Made by a program: the position numbers and the translations under genes. Positions 35,191 to 43,817 of a DNA stretch of 64,000 nt are shown here, one piece after another; the stretch's first letter is position 1; each line of letters opens with the position of its first letter. The stretch is from Chloroflexota bacterium (GTDB lineage: Bacteria; Chloroflexota; Limnocylindria; Limnocylindrales; CSP1-4), in the NCBI GenBank assembly GCA_017853275.1, contig JAFMJV010000005.1, positions 45,135-109,134 of the forward strand, written 5' to 3'. The notes beneath the pieces were generated by a model. The model was given only the letters and a program-made list of their open reading frames with translations, was not told where the DNA came from and made no database searches.

Positions 35191-35964
35191 ATGCAGCTGC
35201 AGTCGGCGATGGGACGGATGCGGGTCCTCGGGGTGGCGGTGGCCATCATCGGGCTCGTGGGTGTGCTCGGTGGGGCCTTCGGCTACACGAAGATCATGGA
35301 AGGCCAGAAGGCGCTCCAGGGCTTCAGCGATGCCCAGAACGTGACCCTCTCGTACAACGACGAGGGGAAGCTCACGGACCGCGGCACCACCGAGGGTGCG
35401 GACGCGATCAAGGCGCTCCTCGTGGAGGACTGGAAGTGGCCGGTCGTCGCGGGTGAGCTCGATCCCAAGGACCGCGTCGTGAACACCGGGACCGAGTACA
35501 TGTACCAGATGGCGACGGTCGCCTACCACGTCCTCCACGGCGAGCAGCTCGTCACGCTCACCGAGGCGGCCACCTTCGACGGCGACGGCGACGGGGCGAT
35601 CGCGGTGGATGCACCGAGCTACACGCCCGAGACCCTTCCGCAGGGCGAGGAGTACCTCGCGATCCTGAAGTCGGATGCGAACTTCGCGCCCGGCACCTAC
35701 ACCGTCCCGGTGGCGGAGCGCTACTGGACCGCCTTCAACCGGACCCACCCGCTCGACGGCAAGGCCCGGGAGGGCGCCTGGACCGGCACGGTCCACGGGC
35801 TCTTCGCGGAGCTCGGCGTCGGTGCCACCACGGCCGCGGCGCTCCAGCTCGGCCAGGCGCTCGCCTTCATCGCGATCGCCTTCGGGACGCTCTTCATCAT
35901 CACCGGCCTCGGCCTCGTCTGGGTGACCGGTGCGAAGAAGGTGGAGGCAGAGGCCGCCGCCTGA
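35191..35964 (+). CDS. Two-helix membrane protein with large external domain, unknown
   Basis: I do not recognise this 257-residue protein. It has one N-terminal helix (about residues 13-31), an external domain of about 190 residues and a C-terminal helix (about 228-250) followed by a short charged tail. The external domain contains LSYNDEGKLTDRGTTEGADA, an acidic loop DGDGDGA and the segment VPVAERYWTAFNRTHP. A good GGGAGCGAGAG precedes the ATG. It stands alone between a divergent gene and a terminator. Related sequences seem to occur in actinobacteria, but I cannot name a function. Confidence 0.7.
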   Translation: MQLQSAMGRMRVLGVAVAIIGLVGVLGGAFGYTKIMEGQKALQGFSDAQNVTLSYNDEGKLTDRGTTEGADAIKALLVEDWKWPVVAGELDPKDRVVNTGTEYMYQMATVAYHVLHGEQLVTLTEAATFDGDGDGAIAVDAPSYTPETLPQGEEYLAILKSDANFAPGTYTVPVAERYWTAFNRTHPLDGKAREGAWTGTVHGLFAELGVGATTAAALQLGQALAFIAIAFGTLFIITGLGLVWVTGAKKVEAEAAA

Positions 35965-35982
35965 CCCCGGCTCCTCCTCCAC

Positions 35983-36015
35983 GAACGGGCGTCCCGCCGA
36001 GCGGGGCGCCCGTTC
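35983..36015. terminator. Bidirectional hairpin terminator
   Basis: A 15-bp stem (GAACGGGCGTCCCGC with GCGGGGCGCCCGTTC, one G-T pair) closes a three-base loop between two convergent genes. Confidence 0.65.
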
Positions 36016-36032
36016 CGATTCCCGGCGCCCGG

Positions 36033-36422
36033 TCAGGAGCGGCGGAAGGCGGGCCGGAGGATGAGGGGCACGAGCCCCAGGGCACCCACGAGGATCGTCC
36101 CGTCGAAGGCCCCGGGGTCATCCACGCCGAGCGTGGAGGCATCGAGCCAAAGGGTGAGATCGAGCTGGAAGACGAGGAAGGCCATCACCCCCCAGCCGGC
36201 AAGGACGAGATCCGCGCGCCGCCGCGCCGTCATCAGGGCGCCGCTCGCGATGAGGAGCGCCGGAAGGAGCCAGCCCACGGGGAAGAGGGATCCGAGCTGG
36301 GCGCCGCCGGCCCACAGGAGCCCGAGGACGACCCCGAGGCCGAGGTAGAGCAGCCCTGCGATGACGAGGAGGCTTGCCGCGAGGCTCCGCGGGGCGGGGG
36401 CGGGGGCGGTCGTCGGTTCCAT
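36033..36422 (-). CDS. Four-helix small membrane protein, unknown
   Basis: The 129-residue product has an Ala/Pro-rich N-terminus and about four hydrophobic segments (about residues 13-33, 43-63, 71-88, 104-123). It ends in RPAFRRS. I do not recognise the family. The ATG follows a TACCCT box by seven bases. It is convergent with the gene at 35191 and divergent from the DUF1918 gene. Confidence 0.65.
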   Translation of the reverse strand: MEPTTAPAPAPRSLAASLLVIAGLLYLGLGVVLGLLWAGGAQLGSLFPVGWLLPALLIASGALMTARRRADLVLAGWGVMAFLVFQLDLTLWLDASTLGVDDPGAFDGTILVGALGLVPLILRPAFRRS

Positions 36423-36429
36423 CCCGCGC

Positions 36430-36435
36430 AGGGTA
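36430..36435 (-). promoter_or_regulatory. Candidate -10 box for leaderless small membrane gene
   Basis: On the minus strand this reads TACCCT, seven bases before the ATG of the small membrane protein. Confidence 0.45.
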
Positions 36436-36558
36436 GCGCCGTCCGGCCCCGGGACGGTGCGGCCGCTCGGCACTGGCGCGCTGCGCGAGCGAGGGCCACG
36501 GTGGTGCGGCACGGCCGGACGATGCCGCCCGGCCGGCGATGGGTGCCGGAGGTCGGCG

Positions 36559-36819
36559 ATGGAAGCGCAGGTGGGCGACCGCATCGTCATCGCGGCGGAG
36601 GTCGCGGGAGGCCACGAGCGGCGTGGCCGCGTCCTGGAGGTGATCCCCCACCCGTGGGGCGATTCCTACCGGGTCGCGTGGGATGACGGCCGGGAATCGA
36701 CGATCCGGCCGGTGGGTGGGACGCTCCACGTGCTGGAGCCCGCGGCCCGGCCGAAGGCGGGCCGGACCCAGCATCCCGCCCGCCGACGGCACCCGACCAC
36801 GCCGGCCACCCCGGCCTGA
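36559..36819 (+). CDS. DUF1918 domain protein
   Basis: The 86-residue protein has one small beta-barrel-like DUF1918 domain: the VGDRIVIAAEVAGGHERRG strand pair, then GRVLEVIPHPWGDSYRVAWDDGRESTI. A basic, low-complexity tail follows. The domain is of unknown function and is widespread in actinobacteria. The ATG at 36559 follows GGAGGTCGGCG at normal spacing. It stands alone before the sugar importer operon. Confidence 0.85.
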   Translation: MEAQVGDRIVIAAEVAGGHERRGRVLEVIPHPWGDSYRVAWDDGRESTIRPVGGTLHVLEPAARPKAGRTQHPARRRHPTTPATPA

Positions 36820-36863
36820 GCAGGGAGCGGGCATCGTCCGGTCACCCGGCGGGCAGGGGGCGC

Positions 36864-36869
36864 CATACT
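36864..36869 (+). promoter_or_regulatory. Possible -10 box for the sugar importer operon
   Basis: CATACT lies 31 bases before the ATG and would give a short leader holding the Shine-Dalgarno GGAGGT. The match to consensus is moderate. Confidence 0.3.
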
Positions 36870-36900
36870 GGCGTCCGATCCGCTGCTGTTGGAGGTCCGG

Positions 36901-38205
36901 ATGCCGGTCGACCGCCCCTCGCGCGCGCGACGCGCAGCGCTCCTCGCCACGCTCGTCCTGGCCGCGCTCGCCCTCGCGGCGCCGCTCCCCGTCCGGGGCG
37001 ACCGCTCGATCTCCTTCATGGCCTGGGGCGACCCGGCAGAGCTCACCGCGTGGAGCTCGCTCGTCGAGAGCTTCCGCACCGCCCAGCCGGGCATCGACGT
37101 GGAGCTCATCCAGGTCGCCGACCAGTCCGACTACCGGCAGCGGCTGGGTGCGGACCTTGCTGCGGGGACCCCGGCCGATGTCGTCCTCGTGAACTACCGG
37201 CGGATGGCGGGCTTCGCATGGCGCGGCCTTCTCCTGCCGCTTGCGGATCGTCTGCGCGCGAGCGAGATGATGGATGAAGGCGCCTTCTGGCCCGGGCTGC
37301 TGGACGCGTATCGCTGGCGGGGCACCCTGCAGTGCATCCCCCAGAACATCGCGAGCCTCGTCGTCTACTACAACCGGGATCTTCTCCGCGCCGCGGGGAT
37401 CGCCGATCCGGCGGATGACTGGACCTGGGATGACCTGCTCGCGATGGCGAAGGCGCTGACCGCCGATACGGACGGCGACGGGCGGACCGACCACTTCGGG
37501 CTCGGCGTGGAGCCCAGCCTCATGCGCGTCGCGCCCTTCGTCTGGCAGCACGGCGGGGAGGTCGTCAACGACCCGCTCCGACCGAACCGGCTCGGCCTCG
37601 AGGGGAGCCTCGCGCGCGAGGCGGTGGAGTGGTTCGTCGCCCTTCAGACGGTCCACCACGTCGTCCCGGACGCGGTGGAGGAGGCGGCGGAGCCGAGCGA
37701 GGACCGCTTCCTCCGGGGGACCACGGCGCTCTTCCTCAACTCCCGGCGCGGGGTCCCCACCTACCGCGCCGCGGCCGGCTTCGACTGGGACGTGGCGCCG
37801 CTCCCGCGCGATGCGACCGCAGCGAACGTCCTCCACTCGGACGGCTTCTGCATCCCCGCCGCGACCCGGGACGCGGATGCCGCGTGGGCGTTCGTGGAGC
37901 ACGCGACCACACCGGAGGCGCAGGCGGTCGTGGCGGGGACCGGACGGACCGTCCCCTCGTTGCGCGCCGTCGCGGAGTCGGACGCCTTCCTCGACCCGTC
38001 GCTCGCACCGGCCCGGAGCCGGGTCTGGCTCGATGCGATCCCGACGATCCGGACCTTCCCGATCCTCCCCGGCTGGGTCGATATCGAGGAGCTGGCGGAC
38101 GAGGAGATCGAGCGTGCCTTCTACGGGCAGGTCTCCGTGGAGGAGGCGATCCGCCAGGCCGCCGAGCGGACGGCACCCTTCTTCCTTGCCGGTGGCGATG
38201 CCTGA
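36901..38205 (+). CDS. Sugar ABC importer substrate-binding protein
   Basis: The 434-residue exported protein of the family-1 extracellular solute-binding type (sugars, glycerol-3-phosphate) has a signal peptide (ARRAALLATLVLAALALAAP). The mature domain starts with ISFMAWGDPAE and includes ADVVLVNYRRMAGFAWRGLLLPL, NIASLVVYYNRDLL and the DGDGRTD loop. I chose ATG 36901, four bases after GGAGGT; a TTG 36889 would add four residues. It heads an operon with two permeases but no ATPase. Sugar specificity is unknown. Confidence 0.88.
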   Translation: MPVDRPSRARRAALLATLVLAALALAAPLPVRGDRSISFMAWGDPAELTAWSSLVESFRTAQPGIDVELIQVADQSDYRQRLGADLAAGTPADVVLVNYRRMAGFAWRGLLLPLADRLRASEMMDEGAFWPGLLDAYRWRGTLQCIPQNIASLVVYYNRDLLRAAGIADPADDWTWDDLLAMAKALTADTDGDGRTDHFGLGVEPSLMRVAPFVWQHGGEVVNDPLRPNRLGLEGSLAREAVEWFVALQTVHHVVPDAVEEAAEPSEDRFLRGTTALFLNSRRGVPTYRAAAGFDWDVAPLPRDATAANVLHSDGFCIPAATRDADAAWAFVEHATTPEAQAVVAGTGRTVPSLRAVAESDAFLDPSLAPARSRVWLDAIPTIRTFPILPGWVDIEELADEEIERAFYGQVSVEEAIRQAAERTAPFFLAGGDA

Positions 38206-39100
38206 TCCCGGGCGGGTGGCCGCCCTCCGCGACCCCTGGCGGCGCGGCCCGTGGCTGATGCTCGCACCGTGGCTCGTGGGGTCGCTCCTCCTCGTCGGGC
38301 TCCCCGCGCTCCTGACCCTCCTCCTCTCCCTCACGGCGTACGACGGGATCTCCGCACCGGTCTTCACCGGCTTCGATGCCTACCGGATCGTGGCGCGGGA
38401 CCCGCTCGCGGGACGGGCGCTCGAGAACACCCTCCTCTTCCTTGTCGCGGCCGTGCCGCTCCGCATCATCGGTGCGCTCGGGCTCGCGCTGCTCCTGGAG
38501 CGGCCGCGGCGCGGGACCGGGACGGCGCGGGTCGCCGCGTGGATCCCGGCGGTCATCCCGGACGTCGCGGCGGCGCTCGTCTGGCTCTGGATCTTCAACC
38601 CCCTCCTCGGACCGGTGAACCTCCTCCTCGGCGCGCTCGGGCTCCCCACCCCGGGCTGGCTCGCGGATCCGGAGACCGCGCGGATCCCCTTCGTCGTCAT
38701 GGCGGCGGCGGGCCTCGGCGAGGGGTTCGTCGTCCTCCTCGCCGCGCTCAAGGGGATCCCCCCGGAGATCCGCTCCGCCGCCGCCCTGGACGGGGCCGGA
38801 CGGGTCGCTACCTTCCGGGCGATCACCCTCCCCTTCCTCGTGCCGTGGCTCGTCGTCCTCTCCATCCGCGACACCGTGGTGGCGCTCCAGTGGACGCTCA
38901 TCCCCGCGCTCGTGATGACGGGCGGCGACCCCTACTACAGCACGCTCTTCCTCCCCCAGGCGATCCGGGAGGAGGCCTTCGACCGCTTCCGCTACGGGCC
39001 GGGATCCGCGCTCATCGTCCTCCTTGCCCTCGTGGCGGCGGCGGTCTCGGTGGGGATCCTCCTCCTCGCACGCGGACGGGGGGTCACCGATGCGGACTAG
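38198..39100 (+). CDS. Sugar ABC importer permease (MalF/UgpA-type)
   Basis: The 300-residue permease has about six transmembrane helices starting with LAPWLVGSLLLVGLPALL. The EAA loop is in the SAAALDGAGRVATFRAITLP segment (about 189-208). The ATG overlaps the binding-protein stop by eight bases, and the stop overlaps the next permease start. It carries sugar through the membrane together with the following permease. Confidence 0.88.
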   Translation: MPDPGRVAALRDPWRRGPWLMLAPWLVGSLLLVGLPALLTLLLSLTAYDGISAPVFTGFDAYRIVARDPLAGRALENTLLFLVAAVPLRIIGALGLALLLERPRRGTGTARVAAWIPAVIPDVAAALVWLWIFNPLLGPVNLLLGALGLPTPGWLADPETARIPFVVMAAAGLGEGFVVLLAALKGIPPEIRSAAALDGAGRVATFRAITLPFLVPWLVVLSIRDTVVALQWTLIPALVMTGGDPYYSTLFLPQAIREEAFDRFRYGPGSALIVLLALVAAAVSVGILLLARGRGVTDAD

Positions 39101-39938
39101 CCCCGGGGGACGGGTGGCCGCGGCGGGCGGGGTCGCGCTCCGTCTCCTCGTCGCGGGCCTCTTCCTCCTCCCCCTCCTGTGGGTGGCGAGCGCGTCGCTC
39201 CGGGCACCGGGCCTCCCGCCGCCGCGCGGCGTGGAGTGGATCCCCGACCCGGTCTCGCTCGATGCCTGGTCCCGGCTGCTCACCCTCGCGCCGGTCGGCC
39301 GTGCGCTCGTCCTCTCGGTCGTGGTGGCGGCGATCGTCGTCCCCGTGACGATCCTCGTCTCCTCGCTCGCGGGCTTCGCGATCGGACGGATGGGAGCTCC
39401 CGCCCGGCGGACCCTCCTCGGGCTCGCGGTCGTCCTCCTCCTCGTCCCGGCCCCGGCGCTCTGGCTCACCCGCTTCCTGCTCTACCGGACGGCGGGGATC
39501 ATCGATACCCCGCTCGTCCTCCTCCTCCCTGCCGCCTTCGGGCTGAGCCCGGTCTTCGTCCTCCTCTACGCGTGGGGCTTCCGGCGCGTGCCCACGGAGC
39601 TGATCGAGCAGGCGCGGATGGATGGAGCCGGCCCGTTCCGCGCCTGGTGGTCGGTCGCCTTCCCGCTCGTCCTACCCACGACGGTGGCGGTCGGTGTCCT
39701 CGCCTTCGTGGCGACCTGGGGCGACGCGGTCACGCCGCTCCTCTACCTCCGCTCGGACGAGCTGACGACCCTTCCGCTCGCGATCCGCACGCTCCAGACG
39801 CTCGACCGGAGCGACTGGCCGATCCTCATGGCGGGCGCGCTCCTCCTCGCGCTCCCGGCGATCGCCCTCTTCGGGATCGCGCAGCGGCGCTTCCTCGCGG
39901 ACGACCGGATCGCGGAGACCTTCGGCCGGCGGGGCTGA
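39090..39938 (+). CDS. Sugar ABC importer permease (MalG/UgpE-type)
   Basis: The 282-residue second permease has about six helices and the EAA loop ELIEQARMDGAGPFRAWWSV (about 170-189). It overlaps the first permease by eleven bases. Ten bases beyond its stop lies the convergent Gfo/Idh dehydrogenase. No ATPase follows, so a shared MsmX/UgpC-like ATPase encoded elsewhere must drive this importer. Confidence 0.88.
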   Translation: MRTSPGGRVAAAGGVALRLLVAGLFLLPLLWVASASLRAPGLPPPRGVEWIPDPVSLDAWSRLLTLAPVGRALVLSVVVAAIVVPVTILVSSLAGFAIGRMGAPARRTLLGLAVVLLLVPAPALWLTRFLLYRTAGIIDTPLVLLLPAAFGLSPVFVLLYAWGFRRVPTELIEQARMDGAGPFRAWWSVAFPLVLPTTVAVGVLAFVATWGDAVTPLLYLRSDELTTLPLAIRTLQTLDRSDWPILMAGALLLALPAIALFGIAQRRFLADDRIAETFGRRG

Positions 39939-39948
39939 CCCGGCGCGA

Positions 39949-41010
39949 TCAGGGGTGCTCCACCGTCCCGTCCGGTCCGATGGCGATCGTCCGGTGGGTG
40001 GCGGCGGCGAGCTCGGCGGCCTCGATCATCGCGATCGTGCGCAGGCCGTCGTGCATGCTCACCGCCGGGTCGCGCCGCTCGGCGATCGCAGCGAGGAGGT
40101 CCTCCAGCTGGGCGGCGTAGGCGCGCAGGCGGAGCGGGTCGGAGGCATCGAGCGGGTCGAAGGCAGGCTGCTCCGCGATCCGGCGCCGCTCCCCCGCACG
40201 GTCCAGGAAGGCGGCGTCGTAGGGGTCCATCCGGAGGATCCCCGTGGCGCCCACGATCGTCCACGGCCAGCCGGTCTCGAGGCCCGGGTCGGGGAACTCG
40301 TAGGACATCCAGACCTGGACGAGCGCCCCGGAGGCCATCGTGTAGAGCGCCATCGCGCTCTGGCCCACCTCCGGCGGGGTGCCCGAGAAGTTCGTCACCT
40401 CGGCAGACGCACGGACGGCCTCCGATCCCGTCAGCCAGCGGACGAGGTCACAGGCGTGGGCTGCCCACGAGGCATAGGCGGTCTGGCGCCGGGGGTCGAG
40501 CTTCCAGGTATCGCCGCGCGCGGCGAGATCCCACCAGCCCACCTCCGCGCCGATCGTCCCGATCATCCGGACCGGACCGATCGACCCCGCCGCGACCGCG
40601 GCATGGACGGCGCTCGGGACGGTCCGGAAGCGCTGGTGGGAGACGACCGCGCAGCGGACGTCGTGGCGCTCGCACGCGGCGACGATCTCCCGGCACTCCG
40701 CCACGGACTGGGCCATCGGCTTCTCGATGAGCAGGTGGCGGCCGGTGGCGGCCACGGCGAGGGCCTGCTCGCGGTGGAACTCGGGCGGAGAGGCGAGGAC
40801 GACGAGCCCGACCTCCGGGCGTGCAAGGAGCGCCGCGAGCGAGGAGTCGCAGGGGACCCCGAGGTCGGAGGCCAGACCGGGGGCCCGCGTCCCGCCCGTC
40901 ACCGCCACGACCCGCGTCCCCGACGCATGGCGGGTCGCCACCTCCGCCCAGGTCCGGCCCATGAAGCCCGATCCGACGATCCCGACCCCGAGCCTGCCGG
41001 TCTCCGTCAT
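39949..41010 (-). CDS. Gfo/Idh/MocA-family dehydrogenase
   Basis: The 353-residue NAD(P)-dependent dehydrogenase has the Rossmann motif GIVGSGFMGRTWAE, the family EKP motif (LIEKPMAQS, about residues 94-102) and the HACDLVRWLTG helix with a catalytic-type His/Asp. Family members oxidise sugars, inositols or sugar acids. A GGAGGAGGCGGG lies close before the ATG. It converges on the sugar importer, so it may act on the imported sugar. Another member lies at 62.8 kb. Confidence 0.88.
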   Translation of the reverse strand: MTETGRLGVGIVGSGFMGRTWAEVATRHASGTRVVAVTGGTRAPGLASDLGVPCDSSLAALLARPEVGLVVLASPPEFHREQALAVAATGRHLLIEKPMAQSVAECREIVAACERHDVRCAVVSHQRFRTVPSAVHAAVAAGSIGPVRMIGTIGAEVGWWDLAARGDTWKLDPRRQTAYASWAAHACDLVRWLTGSEAVRASAEVTNFSGTPPEVGQSAMALYTMASGALVQVWMSYEFPDPGLETGWPWTIVGATGILRMDPYDAAFLDRAGERRRIAEQPAFDPLDASDPLRLRAYAAQLEDLLAAIAERRDPAVSMHDGLRTIAMIEAAELAAATHRTIAIGPDGTVEHP

Positions 41011-41038
41011 CCCGCCTCCTCCACGCCGGTCCGGCGCG

Positions 41039-41053
41039 CCCTGCCGAGCAGGG
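41039..41053. repeat. Short perfect inverted repeat in divergent region
   Basis: CCCTGC and GCAGGG flank a three-base loop in the 200-base gap between the Gfo/Idh and sulfatase genes. It could be part of the Gfo/Idh leader or an operator. The rest of this gap shows only the TAGGCT box at 41142. Confidence 0.3.
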
Positions 41054-41141
41054 GGTCGGGCGGACCGGACGTCCCGCCCATCATCGCGCGGAGCCCGCCC
41101 CGCTGCCGGACCGGTGCGCGGGCGAAAGGGGCGCGCGGTGG

Positions 41142-41147
41142 TAGGCT
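41142..41147 (+). promoter_or_regulatory. Possible -10 box for the sulfatase gene
   Basis: TAGGCT lies about 60 bases before the sulfatase ATG and would give a leader of about 55 bases. Confidence 0.35.
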
Positions 41148-41209
41148 CCGCGGTCCGCCCGGGTCGCTCCGACCGGGCCGGAGCATGCACAGTGGAGTCG
41201 TCGTCGTCC

Positions 41210-42826
41210 ATGGATCGGGGAACGCGGAACGGGTGGGGAGCGCGCGGGCTCGCGAGCCGGCTGCTCCTCTCGGCGAGCTCGCTCGCCCTCCTCGCGGCGG
41301 CGCTCCCCGGCCCGGTCCATGCCGTCGCTCCGCCCGTTCCGGCCCCCTCGGCCCCCGCGTCGCCCCTGCCGAGCACGCCCCCGCCGGGATCGCCCGCGCC
41401 GAGCCCTGCCCCCACGCCGAGCCCTGCCCCCACGCCCACGCCGACGCCGGTCCCCACGCCCACCCCGGCCCCGACCCCGACCCCCGCGCCGAGCCCGCTC
41501 GCCGGGTCCCGCCCGGACATCGTGGTGATCCTGCTGGACGACGTCGCGGAGATCGACCTGCGCATCTGGGAGGTCCTCCCCGAGATCTCCGATCTCTTCC
41601 TCGAGCGCGGCTGGCGCTTCACCGACTACGTGGGGAACGACCCCCTCTGCTGCCCCGGACGAGCGGCCTTCCTCACCGGGCAGCGCACGCTCGACCACGG
41701 GATCTTCCAGAACTTCGCGCGGAACTTCGACCCCCGGACGACGATCGCGACGGAGCTGCGGAAGGCCGGCTACCACACGATCTACTCCGGGAAGTACTTC
41801 AACGAGACGGAGGCGATCGGGGACAAGTCGCCCGCCGGCTGGGACCACTCGCTGATCTTCTCCGGGAGCTACTTCCGGACCCCGTTCTGGGTGGACGGGC
41901 AGAAGCGGTATGCGGGCGGGGACGACGAGGACTACACGACGGACGTCCTCACCCGCCAGGCGCTCCGCTGGCTCCGGCAGGCGCCGGAGGAGAAGCCGCT
42001 CCTCCTCATGCTCACCCCCTTCGCGGCCCATTCCGGCCTGGACGCGGACGGGCTCAGCCTGGGCTACTGGCAGCCCGTCCCGGCGCCACGCCACAGGGGT
42101 GACCGCCGCTGCGCGAACATCCGCCACTGGTCGCCGCCGTCGTACAACGAGCCGGACGTCTCGGACAAGCCGGCCTATATCCGGGAGCTCTACGGCGCCC
42201 CCTTCGCGGGCGGCTGGCCGCTCACCCTGACCTGCGAATCGCTCCTCTCGGTGGACGAGATGCTCGCGGAGGTCCGGGCAGAGCTGGCGCGCCAGGGGAG
42301 GACGGATGTCCTCTTCCTGCTCACCGCGGACAACGGGATGGGCTGGGGGATGAACCGCTGGACGGACAAGCGGGTCCCCTACGCGATCCCCATGCCCTTC
42401 TACGTCTCGTGGGAGGAGCGCCTCGGGACGGGGCCGCTCCGCGTCCGGACCACGGTGACGAACATGGATGTCGCCCCCACCCTGTGCGAGCTGGCGGGCT
42501 GCGAGATGGGACCGTTCCGGAACGGGAAGCCGGTGAGCGGGATCAGCTTCGTCCCCGTGCTGGAGGATCCGGGCGCTCCGCTCGGCCGCACGTACACGAT
42601 CCACGAGCACCACACGGACCGGGGCCAGCCGCGCTGGCTCTCCGTGCGGACGACCCGGGAATCGCCGCTCGGCCGCTGGCTCTACGTGCGCTACGAGACC
42701 GGCGAGACCGAGCTCTATGACCTCGAGAACGACCCCTGGCTCCTCGAGAACCGTTCCGGCGAGCCGGCGGTGCGCGATGTCGAGGAGAAGCTGGAGAAGC
42801 TGGTCGACGGCCCGTTCCGGATGTAG
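41210..42826 (+). CDS. Secreted sulfatase with proline-rich linker
   Basis: The 538-residue exported sulfatase has a signal peptide (LASRLLLSASSLALLAAALP), a Pro/Thr/Ser/Ala linker at about residues 40-100 and an arylsulfatase-type domain. The metal ligands in VVILLDD and TADNGMG are visible. The maturation motif CxPxR appears as CCPGR, where the first Cys would become formylglycine; the usual Ser/Ala after Pro is Gly here. The N-terminal subdomain resembles the glucosamine-6-sulfatase group. GTG at 41192 in the same frame is an alternative start. It probably removes sulfate from glycans outside the cell. Confidence 0.85.
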   Translation: MDRGTRNGWGARGLASRLLLSASSLALLAAALPGPVHAVAPPVPAPSAPASPLPSTPPPGSPAPSPAPTPSPAPTPTPTPVPTPTPAPTPTPAPSPLAGSRPDIVVILLDDVAEIDLRIWEVLPEISDLFLERGWRFTDYVGNDPLCCPGRAAFLTGQRTLDHGIFQNFARNFDPRTTIATELRKAGYHTIYSGKYFNETEAIGDKSPAGWDHSLIFSGSYFRTPFWVDGQKRYAGGDDEDYTTDVLTRQALRWLRQAPEEKPLLLMLTPFAAHSGLDADGLSLGYWQPVPAPRHRGDRRCANIRHWSPPSYNEPDVSDKPAYIRELYGAPFAGGWPLTLTCESLLSVDEMLAEVRAELARQGRTDVLFLLTADNGMGWGMNRWTDKRVPYAIPMPFYVSWEERLGTGPLRVRTTVTNMDVAPTLCELAGCEMGPFRNGKPVSGISFVPVLEDPGAPLGRTYTIHEHHTDRGQPRWLSVRTTRESPLGRWLYVRYETGETELYDLENDPWLLENRSGEPAVRDVEEKLEKLVDGPFRM

Positions 42827-42837
42827 CGCGGGGCGAC

Positions 42838-42843
42838 TAGGAT
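42838..42843 (+). promoter_or_regulatory. Possible -10 box for the duplicated NTF2-like gene
   Basis: TAGGAT lies 22 bases before the ATG, leaving room for the strong AAGGAGG Shine-Dalgarno. It implies a separate transcript from the sulfatase. Confidence 0.45.
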
Positions 42844-42865
42844 TCGGCCGGCAAGGAGGTTCCCC

Positions 42866-43807
42866 ATGCCATCCGCCCGCATCCGCCGGATCCTGATCGG
42901 CCTCTCGCTCGTCGCGCTCCTGCCGGGTGCCGCCCTGGCCGCGGATCCCGCGCCCTCCGCGGGCCCGGATCCGGAGGCCGCGATGCTCGTCGCGCCCTTC
43001 TACGAGCAGCTCTCGCTCGCACCGGGCGCCGAGAAGGAGGCGCAGCTCCTCGCCTTCCTCGCCCCGGAGTACCAGCTCCTGCGGACGAACGGCGTCCGGA
43101 TGGATGCGGCCGGGTACGCGGCCGACCCGGCGCTCATCCTCTCGTGGGCGCTCGTCTCGGCTGTCCGGACGACGAGCCCGGAGGGTGACCTGGCGATCGT
43201 GAGCTACGTGGTCACGACCGATTCCACGATCGACGGCGTCACCCAGACGACGACCGCGCCGCGCCTCGCCGCCTTCCGGCAGACCCCGGAGGGCTGGCGG
43301 ATGAGCGCGCTCGCGAACTTCACCGCGCTGCCCCCCGCCGGGGCGACGCCGGCGCCTTCCATCCCGCCGGTGGCGGCGTCCGGGGCCACCGAGCCCTCCT
43401 TTGCGCCCGCACCCACCGATCCGGAGCTCGCCGGGGTCGTCGCCTACTACCGGGCGCTCACCCTCCCGGATGGGCCGGAGAAGGTGGCGGCCCTCGACGC
43501 GATCCTTGCGCCGGAGTTCCAGGTCCTGCGCACGAACGGCCGGAACCTCGACCGCACCGCCTTCCTCGCGGAGCCGGCGCTCGTCCATGCCTTCGAGCTC
43601 ACCGACCCCGTGATCACCGAGGACCCGGATGGGATGGTCCGGATCGTCACCTTCACGGCGCGCACCGATTCCACGATCGAGGGGGTCTCGCAGGTGACGA
43701 CCGCACCCCGCCTCATGGTCCTGCGCAACGTCGCGGGGACCTGGCTCGTCTCCGGGCTCGCGAACCTCTCCCCTCTGCCGGCCCCGGCGCCGAGCCCGGC
43801 GGGCTGA
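42866..43807 (+). CDS. Secreted protein of two tandem NTF2-like domains
   Basis: The 313-residue exported protein has a signal peptide (ILIGLSLVALLPGAALA) and two copies of a domain of about 120 residues. Shared landmarks are (P/E)(Y/F)Q(L/V)LRTNG, followed by the DSTI(D/E)GV(T/S)Q strand and TTAPRL. The size and strand pattern resemble the SnoaL/DUF4440 NTF2-like fold. A Pro/Ala-rich linker joins the copies. AAGGAGG stands seven bases before the ATG. The clear internal duplication suggests a built-in dimer. The function is unknown. Confidence 0.72.
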   Translation: MPSARIRRILIGLSLVALLPGAALAADPAPSAGPDPEAAMLVAPFYEQLSLAPGAEKEAQLLAFLAPEYQLLRTNGVRMDAAGYAADPALILSWALVSAVRTTSPEGDLAIVSYVVTTDSTIDGVTQTTTAPRLAAFRQTPEGWRMSALANFTALPPAGATPAPSIPPVAASGATEPSFAPAPTDPELAGVVAYYRALTLPDGPEKVAALDAILAPEFQVLRTNGRNLDRTAFLAEPALVHAFELTDPVITEDPDGMVRIVTFTARTDSTIEGVSQVTTAPRLMVLRNVAGTWLVSGLANLSPLPAPAPSPAG

Positions 43808-43817
43808 ACGCCGGGGA

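Noticed and set aside
41330..41515. CRISPR-like or tandem DNA repeat
   Set aside because: The short repeats are in-frame codons of a Pro/Thr/Ser/Ala linker in the sulfatase; there are no spacers.
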